Assembly: GCF_001634285.1 (NCBI RefSeq) | Contig: NZ_CP015438.1 | Coordinates: 1,438,001-1,502,000, forward strand | Length of the DNA stretch: 64,000 nt | Source: Anoxybacillus amylolyticus | GTDB lineage: Bacteria; Bacillota; Bacilli; Bacillales; Anoxybacillaceae | Direction: 5' to 3' | Part shown: piece after piece, positions 17,948 through 26,405 of the stretch | How the letters are laid out: each line of letters begins with the position of its first letter | Position numbering within the stretch: position 1 is the stretch's first letter | Notes under the pieces: model-generated | What the model saw: the letters and a program-made list of their open reading frames with translations, nothing else | Told to the model about the DNA's origin: nothing | The model's database searches: none | Program-made: the position numbers and the translations under genes

Positions 17948-19279
17948 ATGAAGATTGGCACTCCAACAGTATTAGCGAAAAATGTCGCTATCTATCAAAC
18001 AAGAGAAAACGAAATAAAGAAAATATCTGAAAAAAGTGCCTTTCAGCAACTACTCTCGCAGGAACAAGTAACCAATTGTAATGAGAAGATAGATTTTAAT
18101 AAAGAAAAAAAGACGGCTGAAGTTTTAGGGGAAATAGAAAAGAAGTTAAAGGATCTATGGAAAAAAAACGGATTTGAATTCCCTGATAGTAATGAGGGGA
18201 ATTTTGTTGAATGGTCACTTCAGCAGTTGTTACCAGATGTATTAAAAAATATAAATGGAAAGTTAGAGATTCAACGAGCAGAAAAATTTTTTGATTTAGA
18301 AAATATAGCTGAAAATATAACAGAAAGTTTAGACTCATCCTTGTCCCAGTTATTAGCAGGTGAATTGCAAGTAAGTGGTGTGGAAAATCCTCTGTTTATG
18401 TTTCTTAACTCATTTCAGCAGGCAGATTCTTCGGAGGCATTAATAAAATTTAAAGATGAATTAAAAAGCATACTTTATAGTTTTTCTCCATCTTTGAAAG
18501 AAGCAATCAATGAGAGGGAATCCGTTCAACCATTTGCTTTAAAATCAATAAAAAATAAAGGAGTATTACAAAATAGTCGATTAGATTTTTTTCCCTATAT
18601 TCATTTAAGGAAGCCATCGATAGTTGAGGGGGCTGTAGAAAAAAGTAGTTTGAAATCCATGAATCAGCAGGAAGTGTTTAACCCACTAACAGCACAACTG
18701 CAAATAGCAAGCACTACTTTTTCAGAGAATATGAGGCCTAAAGATACGGGAAACCATTTAACTGCTGTTAATAATAGTATTATGTTTTCTTTTTTTCAAC
18801 AAGCAGGAGTACCCGTCATTTCTTTGAACGAAACAGCTTCAAAATCGAATGTTAACCAACAATTTGTGCAACAGTTAATAGAAGTGATGAAAGGAAGTAA
18901 ATTTACAAAATTGGCGAACGGGCAGGCTCAACTAATTGTTCGCTTACACCCCGAACATTTAGGTACGTTGACGATTAAGCTTGTTCAAGAAAATGGCGAA
19001 CTGATGGCTAAAATTATTGCTTCAAGTACATCTGCAAAGGAACTTATTGAAGCGAATATACACCAAATTCGTCATGCAATTCCGGTGCAAAATATTGCGA
19101 TTGAAAAGTTTGACGTATTCAATCAACAACAAACATATGAGCCATCACACCGAGAGCAACAAGGAAGAGCACGCGATGAGCAGCATTCGCGCCAAGAGCA
19201 GCAATTTTCCTCTGAACAGGAAAACCAACTCGATTTTAAAGATGCTTTTACAAATGAATTAGTCAATTTTGAAGTATAG
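17948..19279 (+). CDS. fliK: Flagellar hook-length control protein FliK
   Basis: Measures hook length and switches export from hook to filament proteins. The ATG at 17948 follows GGAGGGGGAAGGG; the longer frame from 17900 runs inside ylxF. 443 residues. The N-terminal two thirds have no recognisable domain; the conserved Flg_hook domain is at the C-terminus (LIVRLHPEHLGTLTIKL near 326-342, then AKELIEANIHQIRHAIP), followed by a Gln/Glu/Arg-rich tail. The N-terminal part is much AT-richer than its neighbours (13 G or C in the 60 bases 18241-18300, against 31 in 16081-16140), which suggests fast divergence or exchange. Confidence 0.9.
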   Translation: MKIGTPTVLAKNVAIYQTRENEIKKISEKSAFQQLLSQEQVTNCNEKIDFNKEKKTAEVLGEIEKKLKDLWKKNGFEFPDSNEGNFVEWSLQQLLPDVLKNINGKLEIQRAEKFFDLENIAENITESLDSSLSQLLAGELQVSGVENPLFMFLNSFQQADSSEALIKFKDELKSILYSFSPSLKEAINERESVQPFALKSIKNKGVLQNSRLDFFPYIHLRKPSIVEGAVEKSSLKSMNQQEVFNPLTAQLQIASTTFSENMRPKDTGNHLTAVNNSIMFSFFQQAGVPVISLNETASKSNVNQQFVQQLIEVMKGSKFTKLANGQAQLIVRLHPEHLGTLTIKLVQENGELMAKIIASSTSAKELIEANIHQIRHAIPVQNIAIEKFDVFNQQQTYEPSHREQQGRARDEQHSRQEQQFSSEQENQLDFKDAFTNELVNFEV

Positions 19280-19291
19280 GGGGGTGTTAAA

Positions 19292-19753
19292 ATGACAAAT
19301 TCCATTGACCCTAGTGTATTTTTGAGCAACTATAAGCCACCGGATCGTCGAACAGGTCAGCAAACTCTTGGAAAAGATGATTTTTTGAAAATTTTGCTTG
19401 TTCAATTACAAAATCAAGATCCGTTAAATCCATTAGAAGATAAAGAATTTATTTCACAAATGGCAAATTTCTCTACTCTTGAACAAACGGCAAATCTAGC
19501 GAAAGAGATGGAGCAATTTATACAAATGCAAAGTGAAAGCACTATCTTGCGGTATAGTGAAATTATAGGAAAAAAAATTTATTGGGGAGATACAGAAAAT
19601 AAAAAGACTAACACAACTGATATATCGGCGAGCGGTATTGTTAAATCAGTATTACAAAGAAATAACGAAATTATTTTAGAACTAGATAATGGAAAAACGA
19701 TATCAAGCAAACAGATTATCAAGGTAGAAGCTGCAGAAAAGGAAATGCTCTAA
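19292..19753 (+). CDS. flgD: Flagellar hook-capping protein FlgD
   Basis: Scaffold that sits at the growing hook tip and orders hook subunits. The family N-terminus is clear: TLGKDDFLKILLVQLQNQDP then LNPLEDKEFISQMANFSTLEQ near 28-70. 153 residues, the short Bacillus form lacking the Ig-like and Tudor-like domains of enteric FlgD. GGGGGGTG precedes the ATG. Like fliK it is AT-rich. A 102-base gap (19754-19855) follows, holding only the ribosome site AAAAGGGAGAGG of the next gene and no clear promoter or terminator. Confidence 0.92.
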   Translation: MTNSIDPSVFLSNYKPPDRRTGQQTLGKDDFLKILLVQLQNQDPLNPLEDKEFISQMANFSTLEQTANLAKEMEQFIQMQSESTILRYSEIIGKKIYWGDTENKKTNTTDISASGIVKSVLQRNNEIILELDNGKTISSKQIIKVEAAEKEML

Positions 19754-19855
19754 TTGGATAAAGCATTCATGAGCAATTTTTACCTGTCGGTTAAGTATGA
19801 AAAAACACTCATAGATTCGTTATTTTCACAGAAAATAAAAAGGGAGAGGAACTAA

Positions 19856-20731
19856 ATGCTTCGTTCTATGTATTCTGGGATTAGCGGAATGAAAAACTTT
19901 CAAATAAAACTAGACGTCATCGGCAATAACATTGCTAACGTAAATACCTATGGGTTTAAAAAAGGGAGAACAATTTTTAAAGATCTAGTAAGCCAACAAA
20001 TTGCGGGTGCAAGTGCACCAGTTGCTAATACTCGTGGGGGTGTGAACCCAAAACAAGTTGGTTTAGGGGCGCAACTGGCAGCAATTGACACAGTCCATAC
20101 GCAAGGAAGCTTGCAAACAACAGGACGCACTCTTGATTTAGCTATCTCCGGAGATGGATTTTTTGTCTTAGGAAATGGAGTTACAGCAGGAACTATTAAT
20201 AGTCCTGTGTATACAAGGGCAGGAAACTTTTATCTCGACCAAAATGGCGACATTGTAAATGCAGATGGACTGTATTTGATCGGTGAGCCTTACAATCCGC
20301 CGGCTACTGCTACAGGGAATGCAGGGAAGATTAATATTCCAACAACAGCCAAAAGTTTTAGTATTGGCTCTGATGGAACAGTGAATTATGTAGATAGTTC
20401 TGGTAATTTGGTTACAGCAGGAAAAATTTATTTAGCCAAATTTAAAAATAATGATGGTTTGGAGAAAGCTGGTCAAAACTTATTTAGAGAAACTGCAAAT
20501 TCTGGTTCTATTGATACAAACGGAACGACAGGTGTTCAGCTTGGGGAACTGACTGCTCCAGGTACTAGTGGAACGGGGACAATCGTTGCTGGTGCATTAG
20601 AAATGTCTAACGTCGATCTTTCTGAAGAGTTCACGGAAATGATTGTCGCGCAACGCGGCTTCCAAGCAAATACACGCATTATTACAACGTCGGATGAAAT
20701 TTTGCAAGAACTTGTTAATTTAAAGAAATAA
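19856..20731 (+). CDS. flgG: Flagellar hook protein (FlgE/FlgG family)
   Basis: The 291-residue protein has the rod/hook N-terminus (MLRSMYSGISGMKNFQIKLD, then VIGNNIANVNTYGFKKGRT) and C-terminus (SNVDLSEEFTEMIVAQRGFQ then ANTRIITTSDEILQELV). In B. subtilis the gene in this place encodes the hook subunit and is called flgE, earlier flgG; that is the likely role here. The central domain (about 95-230) is Gly/Thr/Asn-rich. It sits after the hook cap gene flgD. The message continues into a structured spacer before swrD. Confidence 0.92.
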   Translation: MLRSMYSGISGMKNFQIKLDVIGNNIANVNTYGFKKGRTIFKDLVSQQIAGASAPVANTRGGVNPKQVGLGAQLAAIDTVHTQGSLQTTGRTLDLAISGDGFFVLGNGVTAGTINSPVYTRAGNFYLDQNGDIVNADGLYLIGEPYNPPATATGNAGKINIPTTAKSFSIGSDGTVNYVDSSGNLVTAGKIYLAKFKNNDGLEKAGQNLFRETANSGSIDTNGTTGVQLGELTAPGTSGTGTIVAGALEMSNVDLSEEFTEMIVAQRGFQANTRIITTSDEILQELVNLKK

Positions 20732-20732
20732 T

Positions 20733-20767
20733 AAAGGAGGGAGGGCACTAGACTCCGTCTAGTGCCC
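20733..20767 (+). promoter_or_regulatory. Shine-Dalgarno followed by a perfect hairpin, ahead of swrD
   Basis: AAAGGAGG (20733-20740) is a strong ribosome site, but the swrD ATG is 35 bases downstream. Between them GGGCACTAGAC (20743-20753) and GTCTAGTGCCC (20757-20767) form a perfect 11-pair stem with a TCC loop and no T run. Looping out the hairpin leaves GA plus ATATACAT, a ten-base spacer to the ATG, which is a normal distance. Confidence 0.75.
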
Positions 20768-20775
20768 ATATACAT

Positions 20776-20997
20776 ATGATCACATTGACGCGATTAAATG
20801 GAAAAACATTTACATTAAACGCGATATACATAGAACAAGTGGAAGCCTTCCCAGATACAACGATCACTTTAACGAATGGCAAAAAAATTGTCGTGCGTGA
20901 ATCTGTAAAGGATGTGGTAGAACTCGCCCAACAATTTTATCAACAAATTTCAATTATCGGGCTTCCGCGGGAGACGGAGGGATGGGGCAGTGAGTAA
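20776..20997 (+). CDS. swrD: Swarming/flagellar power protein SwrD (FlbD family)
   Basis: A 73-residue FlbD-family protein beginning MITLTRLNGKTFTLNAIYIE, with the family core EAFPDTTITLTNGKKIVVRES near 23-43. In B. subtilis SwrD raises flagellar torque and is needed for swarming. No membrane helix. Its only nearby ribosome site is separated from the ATG by the hairpin at 20743-20767. The stop overlaps the fliL start by eight bases. Confidence 0.92.
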   Translation: MITLTRLNGKTFTLNAIYIEQVEAFPDTTITLTNGKKIVVRESVKDVVELAQQFYQQISIIGLPRETEGWGSE

Positions 20998-21412
20998 ACT
21001 ATGGAAAACAATGCTGATTGTGCTAGTGACGATCACGCTCCTATCTGCTGTTGCATTGGTTGTTGTTTTAAAATTTACAGGGAAAGAAGAAAAAAAAGCG
21101 CCAACAGCAGATGAAATCGTTGCTAGTTCAGTCGATGTACCGGAAATTACAACCAATTTAGCCGATGGTAGTTTTATTAAAATCTCGTTTAAAATTCAAA
21201 TGAATAGCGAAGATGGGAAAGCCGAGGCAGAAAAGCGCGATTTCCAAATAAAGGATATTATTATTGAACAGTTATCGATGATGAAACCTGCTGATTTTAA
21301 TGGGGAACAAGGGAAGACCAGTTTGAAAAATCGTTTAAAAGAAAAGATTAATCAAATTATGCAAGATGGAAAAGTGGAGCAAGTGTACATTACTTCCTTC
21401 ATCCTCCAATAA
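20990..21412 (+). CDS. fliL: Flagellar basal body-associated protein FliL
   Basis: Single-pass membrane protein that surrounds the stator and supports motor output. The GTG at 20990 has GACGGAGGG just upstream. The 140 residues comprise a membrane helix at about 7-27 (MLIVLVTITLLSAVALVVVL) and the extracytoplasmic FliL domain with KRDFQIKDIIIEQLS and the ending KVEQVYITSFILQ. It overlaps swrD and is followed at once by fliM. Confidence 0.94.
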   Translation: MSKLWKTMLIVLVTITLLSAVALVVVLKFTGKEEKKAPTADEIVASSVDVPEITTNLADGSFIKISFKIQMNSEDGKAEAEKRDFQIKDIIIEQLSMMKPADFNGEQGKTSLKNRLKEKINQIMQDGKVEQVYITSFILQ

Positions 21413-21433
21413 TTGTACGAGGAGGTGAGAACG

Positions 21434-22438
21434 TTGTCGGGTGAAGTGTTATCCCAAAGCGAAATTGACGCGCTGTTGGCGGCGCTGTCAGCGGGGGAAA
21501 TGGACGCAGAGGAGTTGAAAAAAGAGGAAGCGGATAAAAGAGTAAAAGTATACGATTTTAAACGAGCGCTTCGTTTTTCTAAAGACCAAATTCGCAGCCT
21601 TACCCGCATTCACGAAAACTTTGCAAGGCTACTAACGACGTTTTTCTCAGCGCAATTGCGGACGTATGTGCAAATTTCTGTTGCTTCCGCTGATCAAATT
21701 CCGTACGAAGAATTTATTCGCTCGATTCCAAAGATGACGATTTTAAATGTATTTGAAGTGCCGCCATTAGACGGTCACATTATCATGGAAGTGAACCCTA
21801 ACATTGCTTATGCGATGCTTGATCGTGTCATGGGCGGAAGAGGTGTAAGTTTAAATAAAGTAGATAATTTGACGGAAATTGAGATGCGGATTATGTCCAA
21901 CTTGTTTGAAAAAGCGTTCAGTAATTTACGTGACGCGTGGGAATCAGTTGCCGAAATCGATCCGATATTAGCAGAGTTTGAAGTGAACCCACAATTTTTA
22001 CAGATGGTGTCACCAAACGAGACAGTTGTTGTCATTTCTTTAAATACGCAAATTGCGGAAACGAGCGGCATGATTAACGTATGTATTCCCCACGTTGTGC
22101 TTGAACCGATCATTCCTCGTCTTTCCGTTCATTATTGGATGCAGACGCAAAAAAAAGAGCGGGTACCAGAAGAAATAGAAGTGCTAGAAAAACGAATTAA
22201 AGTAGCTAAATTGCCGGTTATTGCAGAACTTGGTACATCCACTATAACCATTCAAGAATTTTTGCAGCTTGATGTTGGGGATGTGATCCAGCTCGATCAG
22301 TCGATTCAAGAACCACTAATTATTAAAATTGGCGATGTGCCAAAATTTATCGGTCAGCCAGGAAAAGTGAATAAACGCTTGGCTGTTCAAGTGTTAGATA
22401 CGCTGAAAGGGGGAGAAGACAACGATGATGAGCGATGA
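21434..22438 (+). CDS. fliM: Flagellar motor switch protein FliM
   Basis: Switch-complex component that binds phosphorylated CheY. The TTG at 21434 is chosen because GAGGAGGTGAGA lies just upstream and the protein then starts M-SGEVLSQSEIDALL, the CheY-binding peptide, as in B. subtilis; the frame is open to 21413. 334 residues: N-terminal peptide, CheC-like middle domain (about 45-225, including the VMGGRG motif) and a C-terminal SpoA/FliN-like domain (about 250-320). The 3' end overlaps fliY by 14 bases. Confidence 0.95.
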   Translation: MSGEVLSQSEIDALLAALSAGEMDAEELKKEEADKRVKVYDFKRALRFSKDQIRSLTRIHENFARLLTTFFSAQLRTYVQISVASADQIPYEEFIRSIPKMTILNVFEVPPLDGHIIMEVNPNIAYAMLDRVMGGRGVSLNKVDNLTEIEMRIMSNLFEKAFSNLRDAWESVAEIDPILAEFEVNPQFLQMVSPNETVVVISLNTQIAETSGMINVCIPHVVLEPIIPRLSVHYWMQTQKKERVPEEIEVLEKRIKVAKLPVIAELGTSTITIQEFLQLDVGDVIQLDQSIQEPLIIKIGDVPKFIGQPGKVNKRLAVQVLDTLKGGEDNDDER

Positions 22439-23633
22439 CATGCTATCTCAAGATGAAATTGATGCGCTGCTGCGCGGAACGACGAGTTTTGATGATACTC
22501 CGACCGCTACTCCATCTGTTGATGAGGTGCTATCGACGATGGAGCAAGATGCGTTAGGAGAAATCGGAAACATTTCATTTGGAAGTTCGGCGACGGCGCT
22601 TTCGATGTTGCTCAATCAAAAAGTAGAAATTACAACACCGAGCGTATCGGTCATTCGTCGTGAAGATGTGCCACACGAATTTCCACATCCGTACGTGGCC
22701 ATCCAAGTGAACTATACTGATGGTTTTTTAGGAACGAATTTACTTGTCATTAGACAGACGGATGCAGCGATTATTGCTGACTTAATGCTAGGGGGAGATG
22801 GAAAAAACCCAGCGGATTTGATGGGAGAAATTCAATTGAGCGCTGTCCAAGAGGCGATGAACCAAATGATGGGCTCTGCAGCCACGTCAATGTCTACGAT
22901 TTTTGGTAAAAAAGTGGATATTTCCCCTCCGACACTTCATTTGTTAGATGTCAAAGAGGGAGAAGGAATTGAGTATTTACCGCCAGAAGATATTTTAATT
23001 AAAATTTCGTTCCGTCTAAAAATTGGGAACTTAATTGATTCAAACATTATGCAGCTATTGCCGGTTGATTTCGCAAAAGAGTTAGTACAAAATTTATTGC
23101 AACCGTCTAGTACGAATGGCCCTACATCCGATAGAATGGAAATGAGCAATGGTGGAGGAAATTCAACTCCTTCTGCAATTTCTCAGACGTCGGATCAAAC
23201 ATATGCACAGTCGGCTCCACACGTGTCACAAGAGCCGCATCCAGCTTATGCTTATACACAGCAACCACCACATACCCCGAATCACTTTGGTGCCTATGTT
23301 GGGATGGAGAAGCAACATGTACAACCGGTTGATTTTGCTCATTTTGATCCTGTTCCTAGCGTGGAAGGAGAAACACGCAACTTAAATATGCTGCTCGATA
23401 TTCCGTTGCAAGTAACGGTAGAGCTAGGAAGAACGAAACGATCGGTGCAGGATATTTTAAGCCTTTCGTCTGGTTCTATTATAGAGCTCGATAAGCTCGC
23501 TGGAGAGCCAGTCGATATACTTGTCAACAACAAACTAATCGCAAAAGGAGAAGTTGTTGTTATCGACGAAAATTTTGGGGTACGTGTAACAGATATTATT
23601 AGCCAAAGCGATCGTCTGAAAAAATTAAAATAG
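22425..23633 (+). CDS. fliY: Flagellar switch protein and CheY-P phosphatase FliY
   Basis: Combines a CheY-P phosphatase with a FliN-type rotor domain; it replaces FliN in Bacillus. 402 residues. The N-terminus MLSQDEIDALLRG is a CheY-binding peptide like that of FliM. Two CheC-type phosphatase motifs are visible, in MEQDALGEIGNISFGSSATA near 39-58 and VQEAMNQMMGSAATSMS near 141-157. A Pro/His/Gln-rich linker (about 225-305) leads to the SpoA domain (LDIPLQVTVELGRTKRSVQD near 321-340). Tandem ATG codons at 22425 and 22428 are both usable. cheY follows. Confidence 0.95.
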   Translation: MMSDDMLSQDEIDALLRGTTSFDDTPTATPSVDEVLSTMEQDALGEIGNISFGSSATALSMLLNQKVEITTPSVSVIRREDVPHEFPHPYVAIQVNYTDGFLGTNLLVIRQTDAAIIADLMLGGDGKNPADLMGEIQLSAVQEAMNQMMGSAATSMSTIFGKKVDISPPTLHLLDVKEGEGIEYLPPEDILIKISFRLKIGNLIDSNIMQLLPVDFAKELVQNLLQPSSTNGPTSDRMEMSNGGGNSTPSAISQTSDQTYAQSAPHVSQEPHPAYAYTQQPPHTPNHFGAYVGMEKQHVQPVDFAHFDPVPSVEGETRNLNMLLDIPLQVTVELGRTKRSVQDILSLSSGSIIELDKLAGEPVDILVNNKLIAKGEVVVIDENFGVRVTDIISQSDRLKKLK

Positions 23634-23650
23634 CGTAGGAGGTTTTCAGA

Positions 23651-24010
23651 ATGGCAAGAATTTTGATCGTAGATGACGCAGCATTTATGCGAATGATGAT
23701 TAAAGACATTTTAACGAAAAATGGGCACGAAGTTGTCGCGGAAGCAGCGGACGGTGCACAAGCAGTCGAAAAATATAAAGAAATTCGCCCGGATTTAGTG
23801 ACGATGGACATTACAATGCCAGAAATGGACGGGATTACCGCACTGAAAGAAATTCGGAAAATCGATAGCAATGCGAAAGTAATCATGTGTTCTGCGATGG
23901 GGCAACAGGCAATGGTCATTGATGCAATTCAAGCGGGGGCAAAAGATTTTGTTGTCAAACCGTTCCAAGCCGACCGCGTCATTGAAGCGATTAACAAAAC
24001 GCTTGGTTAA
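23651..24010 (+). CDS. cheY: Chemotaxis response regulator CheY
   Basis: Single receiver domain, 119 residues, that carries the signal from CheA to FliM. Acidic pocket Asp8-Asp9, phosphorylation site Asp53 in VTMDITMPEMDG, switch residue Ser82 in IMCSAMG and the conserved Lys in FVVKPF. No output domain. AGGAGG precedes the ATG. In Bacillus CheY-P favours counterclockwise rotation and smooth swimming. It lies inside the structural genes, between the phosphatase gene fliY and fliO, as in B. subtilis. Confidence 0.96.
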   Translation: MARILIVDDAAFMRMMIKDILTKNGHEVVAEAADGAQAVEKYKEIRPDLVTMDITMPEMDGITALKEIRKIDSNAKVIMCSAMGQQAMVIDAIQAGAKDFVVKPFQADRVIEAINKTLG

Positions 24011-24028
24011 CATAAGAGGTGGAACAAT

Positions 24029-24682
24029 TTGCTTCAACTTCGAACGATAATAATCGCTTTACTAGTAATGGTTGCTTCGCAAACAAATATAGCGTTTGCG
24101 GAGCAATCCCCTACCGTGAAACAATGTATTGACCATCCAGAAACGTGCGAAAAAGCACCGTCGGCGAAAAGCGAAAAAAATGATACACAGCCAGTGCAAG
24201 CAGTCTCGTTTACTGCTTGGGATGTGGTCAAACTTATTTTTTCTACGTTGTTTGTGTTAGCGCTTATCTACGCGCTGCTAAGATTTATGAACAAGCGTAG
24301 TCGTTGGCTGACAAAACGCGGTCTTGTCGAACATCTTGGTGGGACACATGTCGGGACAAACCGATCTGTTCAGCTTGTCAAAGTAGGAAAACGCATTTTC
24401 GTGGTAGGTGTCGGAGACTCTGTTCAGTTACTAAAAGAAATTGAGGACGAAAAAGAAGTAAATGAATTATTAGTGATGTATAACGAATCGCTGCAACATA
24501 TGCTAGAGCCGAACGAACGGTTGACATCATGGTTTCGTCGGTTGATGAAAAGCGATACAAAAGAAGAAAAAAAGGAAATGACTTCGTTTGGTAGTTTATT
24601 CGCTAAACAAATGCAAGAATTAACGAAAGAGCGCCAAAAGCTGCTGAAGCAGATAGAGAAGGGGAAAACTTCTGATGAATGA
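24029..24682 (+). CDS. fliO: Flagellar export protein FliO (FliZ in Bacillus)
   Basis: Helper for assembly of the FliP core of the export gate. TTG start at 24029, with AAGAGGTGG upstream. The 217 residues begin with a probable signal peptide (about 1-24, ending NIAFA), a short extracytoplasmic part with two cysteines (Cys33, Cys40), a membrane helix (about 66-86) and a cytoplasmic FliO domain (KRGLVEHLGGTHVGTNRSVQ near 95-114) with a charged C-terminal helix. The 3' end overlaps fliP by eight bases. Confidence 0.9.
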   Translation: MLQLRTIIIALLVMVASQTNIAFAEQSPTVKQCIDHPETCEKAPSAKSEKNDTQPVQAVSFTAWDVVKLIFSTLFVLALIYALLRFMNKRSRWLTKRGLVEHLGGTHVGTNRSVQLVKVGKRIFVVGVGDSVQLLKEIEDEKEVNELLVMYNESLQHMLEPNERLTSWFRRLMKSDTKEEKKEMTSFGSLFAKQMQELTKERQKLLKQIEKGKTSDE

Positions 24683-25340
24683 GTTTATGCAGTTTTTTAA
24701 TCAGGTGGCTCCAGAAAATGTGTCGATGTCGGTGAAGTTGCTTTTGCTACTCACGGTATTTTCAATTGCGCCGGGCATTTTAATTATGATGACTTGTTTT
24801 ACTCGTATTATTATCGTTTTATCATTCGTCCGTACGTCGCTCGGGACGCAACAAATGCCACCAAACCAAGTATTAATTGGATTAGCGCTATTTTTAACAT
24901 TTTTTATCATGGCACCGACGTTTAAACAAATTAACGACCAAGCGCTACAGCCACTATTTTCAGAAAAAATTAATTTAGAACAAGCATACGAACGGGCTTC
25001 TGTTCCGTTGAAAGAGTTTATGAGCGAACACACGAGGCAAAAAGATTTGGCGCTGTTTTTAACATACAGCGGGGCGAAAAAGCCAAAAACCGTGCAAGAC
25101 ATCCCGTTGACAACACTAGTTCCTGCTTTTGCGATTAGCGAGATTAAAACGGCGTTTCAAATGGGGTTTATGATTTTTATTCCGTTTCTTGTCATTGATA
25201 TGGTCGTTGCGAGCGTGCTTATGTCGATGGGGATGATGATGCTTCCGCCAGTCATGATTTCGTTGCCGTTTAAAATTTTATTATTCGTGTTAGTCGATGG
25301 CTGGTATTTAGTCGTCAAATCATTATTGGAAAGCTTTTGA
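24675..25340 (+). CDS. fliP: Flagellar export gate protein FliP
   Basis: Forms the FliP5-FliQ4-FliR1 channel of the type III export apparatus. 221 residues with hydrophobic segments near 15-45, 55-80, 160-185 and 190-215. Family motifs include LIMMTCFTRIIIVLSFVRTS with LGTQQMPPNQVLIGLALFLT, and MVVASVLMSMGMMMLPPVMI near 176-195. The ATG at 24675 lies inside the end of fliO, with the Shine-Dalgarno AGAAGGGG upstream. Confidence 0.96.
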   Translation: MNEFMQFFNQVAPENVSMSVKLLLLLTVFSIAPGILIMMTCFTRIIIVLSFVRTSLGTQQMPPNQVLIGLALFLTFFIMAPTFKQINDQALQPLFSEKINLEQAYERASVPLKEFMSEHTRQKDLALFLTYSGAKKPKTVQDIPLTTLVPAFAISEIKTAFQMGFMIFIPFLVIDMVVASVLMSMGMMMLPPVMISLPFKILLFVLVDGWYLVVKSLLESF

Positions 25341-25357
25341 AAAGTGGGTGAGCGAAT

Positions 25358-25627
25358 GTGAATGCCAATGTTGTGATTCAACTTGCCGAACGAGGCGTCT
25401 ATATGGTTTTAGTCGTTTGCGGTCCGCTCATGTTGTTGGCACTTGCTGTTGGTTTGTTAATCAGCATTTTTCAAGCAACGACCCAAATTCAAGAACAAAC
25501 GCTTGCCTTTGTTCCAAAAATTGTTGCAGTGTTAATTGGACTTATTTTTTTCGGTCCGTGGATGTTGTCGCGAATGGTTTCTTATGCATACGAAATTTTC
25601 AATAACTTAACTAGGTTTGTAGGCTGA
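25358..25627 (+). CDS. fliQ: Flagellar export gate protein FliQ
   Basis: A 89-residue, two-helix membrane protein of the export gate. GTG start at 25358 preceded by AAGTGGGTGA. The family stretch AVGLLISIFQATTQIQEQTL followed by AFVPKIVAVLIGLIFFGPWM is intact. fliR begins four bases after the stop. Confidence 0.95.
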   Translation: MNANVVIQLAERGVYMVLVVCGPLMLLALAVGLLISIFQATTQIQEQTLAFVPKIVAVLIGLIFFGPWMLSRMVSYAYEIFNNLTRFVG

Positions 25628-25631
25628 TCGT

Positions 25632-26405
25632 ATGGAGCAAGTGTTATCCTATTTTCCGGCATTTTTATTAATATTTGCTAGGGTAGCGTCTTTTTTTACG
25701 ACAATGCCGTTATTTTCGTATCGCACGATTCCAAATACCCATAAAATTGGCTTATCTTTTTTTATAAGCTGGACGATGTTTCTTGCGATGAAAAAAGAAG
25801 TCATTCCGCTCGATGACACGTACGTATTGCTTGTTGGCAAAGAAGTATTGGTTGGTCTTTGCCTTGGCTTTTTTGCATATATGATGATGGCAGCCATCCA
25901 AATCGTTGGTGGTCTCATTGATTTCCAAATGGGATTTGCAATTGCTAACGTTATCGACCCACAAACAGGCGCGCAAAGCCCGTTAATGGGACAATATTTG
26001 TATATGTTTGCTCTATTGCTGTTGCTGTCTTTAAATGGTCATCATCTTTTATTAGACGGGATATTTTACAGCTACAGGTTTATTCCATTGCATACGGTTA
26101 TTCCGTTCGGACACGAACAGTTTGCGCAGTTTGCATTAAAGGCGTTCAGTGAAATGTTTGTTATCGCATTTCAAATGTCCGCACCGATTGTCGGATGTTT
26201 ATTTTTAGTCGATGTTGCCCTAGGCGTTGTGGCGCGAACGGTGCCGCAATTAAATATTTTTGTTGTCGGGATGCCTGTAAAAGTAATTGTCGGCTTTTTA
26301 TTGCTCATGGTGATGATGACAACATTGTTTATCGCTGCCCAACATTTGTTTGAAACGATGGTTATATCATTGCGCGATTTAATGGGCATTATAGGGGGCA
26401 AATAA
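25632..26405 (+). CDS. fliR: Flagellar export gate protein FliR
   Basis: Polytopic inner-membrane protein that completes the FliPQR channel. 257 residues with about six hydrophobic segments. Family landmarks: FARVASFFTTMPLFSYRTIP near 15-34, GGLIDFQMGFAIANVIDPQ near 92-110 and the C-terminal VPQLNIFVVGMPVKVIVGFL near 204-223. The start is four bases after fliQ, and flhB follows directly after its stop. Confidence 0.96.
   Translation: MEQVLSYFPAFLLIFARVASFFTTMPLFSYRTIPNTHKIGLSFFISWTMFLAMKKEVIPLDDTYVLLVGKEVLVGLCLGFFAYMMMAAIQIVGGLIDFQMGFAIANVIDPQTGAQSPLMGQYLYMFALLLLLSLNGHHLLLDGIFYSYRFIPLHTVIPFGHEQFAQFALKAFSEMFVIAFQMSAPIVGCLFLVDVALGVVARTVPQLNIFVVGMPVKVIVGFLLLMVMMTTLFIAAQHLFETMVISLRDLMGIIGGK

Noticed and set aside
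17268-17966. 232-codon open frame on the minus strand opposite fliJ-ylxF-fliK
   Set aside because: It mirrors strongly supported + strand genes, has no ribosome site or known domain, and its product is Ser/Phe/Ile-rich as expected from an antisense shadow.
19754-19855. Promoter or extra small gene in the flgD-flgG gap
   Set aside because: No convincing SigA or SigD hexamers and no open frame with a ribosome site other than that of flgG.
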